Assembly (NCBI GenBank): GCA_947377705.1 | Contig: CANCGU010000047.1 | Location: 1-13,613, forward strand | Reading direction: 5' to 3' | Length of the DNA: 13,613 nt | From: Comamonadaceae bacterium | Lineage (GTDB): Bacteria; Pseudomonadota; Gammaproteobacteria; Burkholderiales; Burkholderiaceae | Shown: positions 7,679 through 13,613 of the stretch, one piece after another | How positions within the stretch are numbered: position 1 is the first letter of the stretch | Layout of the letters: each line of letters starts with the position of its first letter | Position numbers and translations under genes: made by a program | Notes under the pieces: model-generated | The model's database searches: none | What the model saw: only the letters and a program-made list of their open reading frames with translations | Told to the model about the DNA's origin: nothing

Positions 7679-8530
7679 ATGAAACTCCTCAGCTTTTTGA
7701 ACCAGGGCGTGCCCTCCTACGGCGTCGCCAGCGGCGACGATGTGCTTGACCTCACACCCATCCTCGGCGCACAGGCACCCGATCTAAAAACCCTGATCGC
7801 CAAGAACCTGTTGGGCGCTGCCGCTGAAGCGGCCCAGGCGAACAAGCCCACGCTTAAGTTGTCGCAACTGACGCTGCAACCTGTGATCCCCAACCCCGGT
7901 CAGATTTTTTGCATTGGCCTGAACTACGGCGAGCATGTGCGCGAGACTGGTCGCGAAATTACCGAAGTGCCGACAATCTTCCTGCGCCTGACCGACTCGC
8001 AAGTGGCACACGGCCAAGACATCGTGCGCCCGCCCGAGTCGCACCGCCTGGACTACGAGGCCGAAATTGCCGTCATCATCGGTAAGGGAGGTCGCCGCAT
8101 CAAAGAAGAAGATGCGTGGGACCACATCGCCGGCTACAGCTGCTACAACGACGGCTCGGTGCGCGACTGGCAAGTGGCCACCTCGCAGTGGACGCCTGGC
8201 AAAAACTTCTACAAAACCGGCGGCTTTGGCCCCTGGATGGTGACCAGCGACGAAATCGCACCCGGCCAAGTGATGCGCCTGCAGACCGTGCTCAACGGCC
8301 AAGTGCTGCAAGACACCACGACGGACAAGATGATCCACAGCATCCCAAGTCAGATCGCCTACATTTCAACGTTCACTCCGCTTTCACCCGGCGACGTGAT
8401 CGTGACCGGCACCCCAGGCGGCGTGGGCAACAAGCGCAACCCACAGGTCTTCATGAAGCCCGGCGATGTGTGCGAAATCGTAGTGGACGCCATTGGCACG
8501 CTACGCAACGGCATCCGTGACGACGCATGA
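7679..8530 (+). CDS. Fumarylacetoacetate hydrolase (FAH) family enzyme
   Basis: This 283-residue cytoplasmic enzyme has an N-terminal small domain and a C-terminal FAH domain. FAH-family enzymes hydrolyse or decarboxylate 2,4-diketo acids, or hydrate and isomerise dienoates, in lower aromatic pathways. Seen here are IGLNYGEH (79-86) with the probable catalytic His86/Glu89 pair, the metal ligands Glu127 and Glu129 in DYEAEIAV, Asp158 in YNDGSVRD, the KNFYKTGGFGPW loop, and the late VTGTPGGVG segment. All key residues are present. I chose the ATG at 7679; the frame is open further upstream into the regulator, but this start gives the usual N-terminus (MKLLSF) and follows a purine-rich GAAGAAAG. 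It follows IclR by 34 bases. The context suggests it acts on the ring-cleavage product; the precise reaction is open. Confidence 0.92.
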   Translation: MKLLSFLNQGVPSYGVASGDDVLDLTPILGAQAPDLKTLIAKNLLGAAAEAAQANKPTLKLSQLTLQPVIPNPGQIFCIGLNYGEHVRETGREITEVPTIFLRLTDSQVAHGQDIVRPPESHRLDYEAEIAVIIGKGGRRIKEEDAWDHIAGYSCYNDGSVRDWQVATSQWTPGKNFYKTGGFGPWMVTSDEIAPGQVMRLQTVLNGQVLQDTTTDKMIHSIPSQIAYISTFTPLSPGDVIVTGTPGGVGNKRNPQVFMKPGDVCEIVVDAIGTLRNGIRDDA

Positions 8531-8604
8531 GGCAAGCCACCACACCGACTTGGCGGTGCGCAAAGTCGTGTCCGTTGCCTGAACCTATTTTTCGGAGATA
8601 CACC

Positions 8605-9579
8605 ATGAAACGCTCGCTCATACGTCTCGGCCAAACACTGGTTGCTGCACTGGCCTTGACAATCAACCCGGTGCAGGCCCAGGACACCTGGCCCACCCGC
8701 CCCATCAAGCTGCTGGTGGGCTTTGCGCCTGGTGGCAGCAGCGACATGGTGGCGCGCCTGATCGCCACGCCACTGGGTGAGCGCCTGGGTCAACCGGTGG
8801 TGGTCGAGAACCGTGCAGGTGCGGGCGGCAACATCGCTGCCGATGCGGTGGCAAAAGCCGCGCCAGACGGCTACACGCTGGTGCTCTTGCCCAGTGGGCA
8901 TTCGAGCAATGCCGCCATGAAGAAGAACCTGCCCTTTGACGCGGTCAACGACTTCGCCTGGGTTTCCACCGTCACCACTTACCCACTGACGCTGTCCGTG
9001 CGCCCCGATTCACCGATCTCCTCATTCAAGGATTTCATCGCCCGCGTCAAAAGCGAACCCAACCGCTACACCTACACCTCGGTGGGCGTAGGCACGGCCA
9101 TGCACCTGTTCGGTGAATGGCTGATGGCCGAAAGCGGCGGCGTAGCAACGCATGTGCCTTTCAGGGGTGGCACAGCCCCCATGATGGAACTGTTGGCCGG
9201 ACGAGTGGACGTGATGATCGACACCATGACCACCACAGCACCGCTGTTCAAGGACAACCGCGTACGTGTTTTGGCCACCACGGCGGCTGCAGGGCAACAG
9301 GCCCTGCCGGGCGTGCCTGCGGTGGCCGACAGTTTTGCGGGCGTCGTGTTCGACTCATGGCTGGGCGTCGCCACCACCAAGGGCACATCACCTGCCGTGG
9401 TGGACCGACTCAACCGCGAACTGCGCGCCGTGCTGGAACAACCCGCCGTCAAACAAAAGCTGATCGAGTGGGGCGGCAGCCCACGGACCAGCACACCCAC
9501 TGAGTTTCGCAATCGCGTAGAAGGCGAAATCCGTCAGCTCAGCAAGATCGTGGCTGAGCGCAAGATCGAGGCGCAGTGA
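8605..9579 (+). CDS. Second TTT substrate-binding protein (Bug family)
   Basis: This is another 324-residue periplasmic Bug/TctC-family receptor, last gene of the rightward operon. It has a basic N-terminus (MKRSLIR), a hydrophobic LVAALALTINP and a likely AQA-type cleavage near residue 25. The mature protein starts QDTWPTRPIKLLVGFAPGG, a classical Bug opening, followed by VVVENRAGAGGN and DGYTLVLLPSG. Its ligand loop is the common APGGSSD form, unlike the leftward Bug. The ATG at 8605 has GGAG (8594-8597) 7 bases upstream; the frame is open earlier, but those residues look like non-coding sequence before a signal peptide. A 74-base gap separates it from the FAH gene, so it may have partly separate expression. 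Co-location suggests it captures the aromatic or acidic substrate of the pathway, to be taken up by a permease encoded elsewhere. Confidence 0.93.
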   Translation: MKRSLIRLGQTLVAALALTINPVQAQDTWPTRPIKLLVGFAPGGSSDMVARLIATPLGERLGQPVVVENRAGAGGNIAADAVAKAAPDGYTLVLLPSGHSSNAAMKKNLPFDAVNDFAWVSTVTTYPLTLSVRPDSPISSFKDFIARVKSEPNRYTYTSVGVGTAMHLFGEWLMAESGGVATHVPFRGGTAPMMELLAGRVDVMIDTMTTTAPLFKDNRVRVLATTAAAGQQALPGVPAVADSFAGVVFDSWLGVATTKGTSPAVVDRLNRELRAVLEQPAVKQKLIEWGGSPRTSTPTEFRNRVEGEIRQLSKIVAERKIEAQ

Positions 9580-9581
9580 GC

Positions 9582-9605
9582 GCCAGTTAAACCTAGAAAC
9601 TTGGC
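9582..9605. terminator. Weak hairpin between convergent Bug and glmS genes
   Basis: GCCAGTT (9582-9588) can pair with AAC-T-TGGC (9598-9605), giving a 7-bp stem with one bulged base and a 9-base loop. It fills almost all of the 26-base space between the two convergent stop codons. No clear U-tract follows on either strand, so it is at best an inefficient terminator. Confidence 0.25.
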
Positions 9606-11513
9606 TTATTCGACTGTTACGGACTTCGCCAAGTTCCTCGGCTTGTCCACATCCGTGCCACGCGCACACGCCGTGTGATAACTGAGCAGCTGCAAGGGCA
9701 CCACATGCAAGATGGGTGAGAGCACGCCATAGTGTTCGGGCATGCGAATGACGTTCACGCCTTCGCTGCTTTCTATTCTTGTGTCGCCATCGGCCAGCAC
9801 ATACAACACGCCGCCACGGGCACGCACTTCTTGCATGTTGCTCTTGAGTTTTTCCAGCAAGGCGTCGTTAGGTGCCACCGTCACCACGGGCATGGCGCTG
9901 GTCACCAGCGCCAGGGGCCCGTGCTTCAACTCACCTGCGGCATAGGCCTCGGCGTGGATGTAGGTGATTTCTTTGAGTTTCAACGCGCCTTCCAGCGCGA
10001 TGGGGTAGTGCGTGCCACGGCCCAAGAACAAAGCGTTTTCTTTGCTGGCAAATTCTTGTGACCAAGCGATGAGTTGCGGCTCTAGCGCCAGCACGGCTTG
10101 CAAGGCGGCGGGTAAGTGGCGCATGTCTTTGATGTGCGCATCCTCTTGCTCGTCTGTCAAACGGCCTTTGGTTTGCGCCAAAGCCAAGGTGAGCAAGAAC
10201 AAACCCGCCAGCTGTGTGGTGAAAGCCTTGGTGGACGCCACGCCAATCTCTGCGCCTGCGCGGGTGACGTAGGCCAACTTGCACTCGCGCACCATGGCAC
10301 TGGTGGACACGTTGCAAATGGTGAGCGTTTTGTCCATGCCCAAACCTTGCGCGTGGCGCAGTGCGGCCAAAGTGTCGGCCGTCTCGCCCGACTGGCTGAT
10401 GGTGACGACCAAGGTATTGGGGTTGGGCACCGATTCACGGTAGCGGTACTCGCTGGCAATTTCCACTTGGCAAGGAATTTTGGCAATCGCCTCTATCCAA
10501 TACTTGGCCACGCAGCCACTGTAGTAGCTGGTGCCGCAGGCGAGGATGAGCACGTTGTCGATGGCTTTGAACACCGAGTAAGCGCCGTTGCCAAACAACT
10601 CGGGTGTGATGCCCTCGATGCCTTCGAGCGTGTCGGCAATCGCACGCGGCTGCTCGAAGATTTCTTTTTGCATGTAGTGGCGGTAGGGGCCCAGCTCTGC
10701 CGCGCCGCTATGCGCTTGCACGGTTTTAACTTCGCGGGTGACGGCTTTGTGGTGGCGGTCTTGCACCCAGTATTTGCCAATTTGAATGTCCACCACATCG
10801 CCCTCTTCGAGGTACACGATTTGGTCAGTCACGCCAGCCAAGGCCATGGCATCGCTGGCGAGGAAAGTTTCGCTGTGTGCTTTGCCCACGCCCAAAATGA
10901 GTGGCGAGCCCGCGCGTGCGCCGATGACGCGGTGTGGCTCGTCTTTGTGAAACACGGCAATGGCATAAGCACCGTGCAGCTGAACAATGGCGGCTTTGAC
11001 CGCTTCAAACAAATCGCCGTTGTAGAGGCTGTCGACCAAGTGGGCAATGACCTCGGTGTCGGTTTGGCTTAAAAACTCATAGCCCTTGGCTTGCAAGGCT
11101 GCACGCAGCTCGTCATGGTTTTCGATGATGCCGTTGTGGACCAAGGCCACCCGCCCCGGCTTGTTCGGGGCGACTTTCCCGTTCTGGCCTGCTTTGTGCT
11201 CACCCGCGCCAGCCCCCGTGCCGTGGCTGAAGTGGGGATGCGCGTTGTGCACCGCAGGCGCACCGTGCGTGGCCCAGCGTGTGTGCGCAATGCCAATGCC
11301 GCCTTCGATGTGGTCGGCCTTGACTTGGTCCATCAGCTCAGACACGCGGGCCGTGCTGCGTGCACGTTGCAAGCCACCCTGCTTAGCGCCGAGGCTGGCC
11401 GAGTGCACCGCCACGCCGCAAGAGTCATAGCCACGGTATTCCAAGCGCTGCAAGCCTTGCACGAGGATGGGAACGATGTTGCGGGTAGAAACAGCGCCGA
11501 CGATGCCACACAT
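9606..11513 (-). CDS. glmS: Glutamine-fructose-6-phosphate aminotransferase (isomerizing)
   Basis: GlmS makes glucosamine-6-phosphate from fructose-6-phosphate and glutamine, the first step to UDP-GlcNAc for peptidoglycan and LPS. The 635-residue protein starts MCGIVGAV, so Cys2 becomes the N-terminal catalytic nucleophile of the glutaminase domain after Met removal. HTRWATHG (77-84) and HNGIIENH (126-133) complete that site. Two SIS sugar-isomerase domains follow, the first carrying CGTSYYSG (from Cys326). The C-terminus ends [12 protein letters not shown], as in the family. It is about 26 residues longer than E. coli GlmS (609); most of the excess is a Gly/Lys-rich segment near residues 97-120 inside the glutaminase domain. 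The frame opens upstream, but the Cys2 requirement and AGGAG 8 bases before the ATG fix the start. It is divergent from the Lrp-type gene. Confidence 0.97.
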   Translation of the reverse strand: MCGIVGAVSTRNIVPILVQGLQRLEYRGYDSCGVAVHSASLGAKQGGLQRARSTARVSELMDQVKADHIEGGIGIAHTRWATHGAPAVHNAHPHFSHGTGAGAGEHKAGQNGKVAPNKPGRVALVHNGIIENHDELRAALQAKGYEFLSQTDTEVIAHLVDSLYNGDLFEAVKAAIVQLHGAYAIAVFHKDEPHRVIGARAGSPLILGVGKAHSETFLASDAMALAGVTDQIVYLEEGDVVDIQIGKYWVQDRHHKAVTREVKTVQAHSGAAELGPYRHYMQKEIFEQPRAIADTLEGIEGITPELFGNGAYSVFKAIDNVLILACGTSYYSGCVAKYWIEAIAKIPCQVEIASEYRYRESVPNPNTLVVTISQSGETADTLAALRHAQGLGMDKTLTICNVSTSAMVRECKLAYVTRAGAEIGVASTKAFTTQLAGLFLLTLALAQTKGRLTDEQEDAHIKDMRHLPAALQAVLALEPQLIAWSQEFASKENALFLGRGTHYPIALEGALKLKEITYIHAEAYAAGELKHGPLALVTSAMPVVTVAPNDALLEKLKSNMQEVRARGGVLYVLADGDTRIESSEGVNVIRMPEHYGVLSPILHVVPLQLLSYHTACARGTDVDKPRNLAKSVTVE

Positions 11514-11648
11514 GAAGAGCACTCCTAAATTGGGTTGCCCACATATTAGGCGCCACAAAAAGAAATTTCTTCTTTATTTTTTGATTTATTTGAATGAAAA
11601 TTCCATGCATTACTTAATTTTGAATTTAATTTCAAATAAATTGAATTT
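11514..11648. promoter_or_regulatory. AT-rich divergent control region, glmS and Lrp-type regulator
   Basis: This 135-base spacer is very AT-rich from 11555 on. It holds a perfect 12-base palindrome, AAGAAATTTCTT (11560-11571), three TTGAAT hexamers (11590-11595, 11620-11625, 11641-11646), and a TTTGAA/TTCAAA dyad with a 6-base spacer (11619-11636). For the rightward gene, TTGAAT at 11590 with CTTAAT at 11613 (17-base spacing) is a possible -35/-10 pair. For glmS, TAATAT (11543-11548, minus strand) is a weak -10. These promoters are tentative. Confidence 0.5.
11522..11526 (-). promoter_or_regulatory. Shine-Dalgarno site that fixes the glmS start
   Basis: AGGAG on the minus strand lies 8 bases before the ATG at 11511-11513. 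It supports the MCGIVGAV start over a longer in-frame one. Confidence 0.8.
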
Positions 11649-12134
11649 ATGAAACAAGAATTTCTAGATCAGACCGATGTGCAGCTGCTCGACGCCTTGC
11701 AGCACGACGCCACCCTGAGCAACGTGGCCTTGGCTGAGCGCTTCAAGATTTCGCCGCCCACCTGCCTGCGCCGCGTCAAGCGGCTGACGGATGAGGGTTG
11801 GATTGAGCGGCAAATTGCGGTGCTGAGTTCAGACAAATTGGGCGAGGCGCTGGGCCACGGCCTGACCGCTTTGGTGGAAGTGACGCTAGACGCGCAAGGC
11901 GCAGAACACCTAGATGCCTTCGAACAACGCGCGGTGGCAGACGACGCCGTGCAGCAATGTTGGCGGGTGTCGCCCGGACCTGACTTTGTGCTGGTGGTGC
12001 AAGCAGCAGACATGCCCGACTACCTAGCCATCACGCAACGACTGCTCACGCAGGATGCGAATGTGCGGAACGTGAAAGCGTTTTTTGCGACCAAGCGGGC
12101 TAAGTTCACCAGCACTTGGCCGGTGTTGCGCTAA
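11649..12134 (+). CDS. Lrp/AsnC-family transcriptional regulator
   Basis: This 161-residue regulator has the Lrp/AsnC architecture: an N-terminal helix-turn-helix (about residues 8-55; LLDALQHDATLSNVALAERF, then ISPPTCLRRVKRLTDEGWIER) and a C-terminal RAM ligand-binding domain (about 65-150; LTALVEVTLD, the SPGPDFVLVVQAADMPDYLA segment). Such proteins are local or feast/famine regulators that sense amino acids and often control a divergent or neighbouring gene as well as themselves. The Met start matches the family N-terminus, but there is no Shine-Dalgarno, only an AT-rich leader. It faces glmS across a 135-base spacer and converges on hsdM with 12 bases between stops. Its target and ligand cannot be told from sequence. 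Confidence 0.92.
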   Translation: MKQEFLDQTDVQLLDALQHDATLSNVALAERFKISPPTCLRRVKRLTDEGWIERQIAVLSSDKLGEALGHGLTALVEVTLDAQGAEHLDAFEQRAVADDAVQQCWRVSPGPDFVLVVQAADMPDYLAITQRLLTQDANVRNVKAFFATKRAKFTSTWPVLR

Positions 12135-12146
12135 GCGCGCACAGCT

Positions 12147-13613
12147 TTACACCGCACGGACAGGCAAGCTCTCAGCCACATCGCGGAACGCTGCCAGCGC
12201 TGCTTCTAGGTGGTCGATGATTTCTTGTTGCAACACATCGGGCGGCGGCAAGTCGTCTAGGTTTTCTAGGCTGTCGTCCTTGAGCCAGAAAATATCTAAG
12301 CTCGCTTTGTCGCGGGCCATCAGCTCTTCATAAGTGAAGTACTTAAAGCGCTCATTCGCCACACGCTCATGGCGGTTTTCGGGGTTGTAGCAAGTGATGA
12401 AGTCTTGCAAGTCGTCTAACTTGAGCGTGCGCGTCTTCAGCGTGAAATGCTTGTTTGTACGCAAGTCATAAAACCATACGCCTTTGGTGTGCGTGTTGCC
12501 GTCTTTGGGCTTGGCATCAAAAAACACCACGTTCGCCTTCACACCCTGCGCGTAAAAGATGCCCGTGGGCAAACGCAGGATGGTGTGCACATCGCAGTTT
12601 TCCATCAGCTTGCGGCGAATCTTCTCGCCCGCACCACCTTCAAACAACACGTTGTCTGGCAGCACCACGGCGGCTTGGCCACCCACCTTCAGCATGCTGA
12701 CGATGTGCTGCAAAAAGTTGAGCTGTTTGTTGGATGTTGTTTCCCAAAAATCTTGGCGCTCATAGGTCAGCGCTTCTTTGTCTTCTTCACCCTCTTCATT
12801 GGTGATGGTCATGCTGCTCTTCTTGCCGAAGGGCGGGTTGGCCAGCACGTAGTCCACCTTCTGCTTGGGCTCGGTAATCAGCGCATCTGAGCGGTCTACT
12901 AAAAGCTCGCCGTCTAGCTCGCCAATGTTGTGCAAGAACAAGTTCATCAAACACATGCGGCGGGTGTTGGGCACGATCTCGTTGCCCACAAACGTCTTGT
13001 CACGCAAAAACTCTTTTTGGCGCTTGTCCAGCTTTGTGCCGGGGCGTGTGAGCCAGTGATACGCACCCAAGAAAAATCCGCCCGTGCCGCAGGCAGGGTC
13101 GGCAATGGTCTTCATGGGTTCGGGGCGCACACAAGCCACCATGGCGTCAATCAGCACACGCGGTGTGAAGTATTGGCCCGCACCACTCTTAGTGTCTTCG
13201 GCGTTCTTTTGCAGCAGGCCTTCGTACAAGTCGCCCTTGGTATCGGCATCCAAACTGATCCAGTTTTGCGCGTCAATCAGCTGCACCAAGCGCGACAACT
13301 TGGCGGGGTCTTGAATTTTGTTTTGTGCTTTAAAGAAGATCGCACCCAACATGCCCGGCTCATTGCCCAACTTGTGCAGCGTGGCGAGGTAGTGCGCCTC
13401 TAAAGGCTCGCCCACCTTGGGCGTGAGGCTGGCCCAGTCATAGCCCTTTGGAATATTCGTGTCGCGGTTGTACGGCTCTTGCGCGTATTCATGCGCCAGC
13501 TTCAAAAACAGCAAATACGTGAGCTGCTCTAAATAGTCGCCATAGCCCACACCGTCATCGCGAAGGGTGTGACAAAAATTCCAGACTTTCTGGACGAGGG
13601 AGGATGTGTTCAT
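12147..13613 (-). CDS. hsdM: Type I restriction-modification DNA methyltransferase subunit (HsdM)
   Basis: This 488-residue N6-adenine methyltransferase subunit would act with an HsdS specificity subunit (and HsdR for cleavage) in a type I restriction-modification complex. The N-terminal helical HsdM_N-like domain (about 1-140; QKVWNFCHTLRDDGVGYGDY) is followed by the methyltransferase core: the GQYFTP segment, SAM-binding motif I DPACGTGGFF (172-181) and catalytic motif IV NPPF (259-262). Both catalytic motifs are intact. Its ATG is the last three bases of the window (13611-13613), so the upstream ribosome site is not visible and a longer start cannot be excluded. No hsdS follows: the stop lies 12 bases from the convergent Lrp-type gene. 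Any hsdS or hsdR must lie beyond 13613. Confidence 0.93.
   Translation of the reverse strand: MNTSSLVQKVWNFCHTLRDDGVGYGDYLEQLTYLLFLKLAHEYAQEPYNRDTNIPKGYDWASLTPKVGEPLEAHYLATLHKLGNEPGMLGAIFFKAQNKIQDPAKLSRLVQLIDAQNWISLDADTKGDLYEGLLQKNAEDTKSGAGQYFTPRVLIDAMVACVRPEPMKTIADPACGTGGFFLGAYHWLTRPGTKLDKRQKEFLRDKTFVGNEIVPNTRRMCLMNLFLHNIGELDGELLVDRSDALITEPKQKVDYVLANPPFGKKSSMTITNEEGEEDKEALTYERQDFWETTSNKQLNFLQHIVSMLKVGGQAAVVLPDNVLFEGGAGEKIRRKLMENCDVHTILRLPTGIFYAQGVKANVVFFDAKPKDGNTHTKGVWFYDLRTNKHFTLKTRTLKLDDLQDFITCYNPENRHERVANERFKYFTYEELMARDKASLDIFWLKDDSLENLDDLPPPDVLQQEIIDHLEAALAAFRDVAESLPVRAV

Noticed and set aside
10116..11072. Open rightward frame of 318 codons opposite glmS
   Set aside because: It is a GC-skew shadow of glmS. 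It has low-complexity Ala/Val/His/Gly composition and no domain, and lies wholly within a certain gene.
12127..12141. TGCGC/GCGCA short inverted repeat at the lrp-hsdM junction as a terminator
   Set aside because: The stem is only 5 bp, overlaps the end of the regulator coding sequence and has no T-tract.

Overview
The window looks like chromosomal DNA of a betaproteobacterium, most likely Burkholderiales/Comamonadaceae. The evidence is moderately GC-rich coding sequence, two Bug-type (tripartite tricarboxylate transporter, TTT) periplasmic receptors, an MhpA-like hydroxylase, a MaeB-type malic enzyme, and a GlmS with an extra glycine-rich segment. This assignment rests on gene character alone; no database was consulted.

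Positions 1-4660 are a tightly packed leftward run. Starting from the right, it reads: Bug receptor, small NTF2-like protein, SET-domain protein methyltransferase, conserved small protein of unknown function, MFS transporter, and the first 408 codons of NADP-type malic enzyme (cut by the left edge). Most gaps are 2-50 bases, so several of these genes may be co-transcribed.

Positions 4661-4812 are an AT-rich divergent control region. It holds a 23-base inverted repeat that overlaps the best -10 hexamer, and good Shine-Dalgarno sites for the genes on both sides.

Positions 4813-9579 are a rightward catabolic operon: VOC-fold (extradiol dioxygenase-like) protein, MhpA-like FAD aromatic hydroxylase, IclR regulator, fumarylacetoacetate-hydrolase-family enzyme, and a second Bug receptor. 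The likely logic is uptake of an aromatic or organic acid, ring hydroxylation, ring opening, then C-C hydrolysis or hydration, all under IclR control. The substrate cannot be read from the sequence. One putative metal ligand of the VOC protein is Gln where classical extradiol enzymes have His.

Positions 9606-13613 are more housekeeping-like. glmS runs leftward and is divergent from an Lrp/AsnC-type regulator across an AT-rich spacer with repeated TTGAAT motifs. A type I restriction-modification methyltransferase subunit (hsdM) runs leftward and its start codon is the last three bases of the window. No RNA genes, CRISPR arrays or insertion sequences were seen, and no gene-free stretch exceeds about 150 bases.
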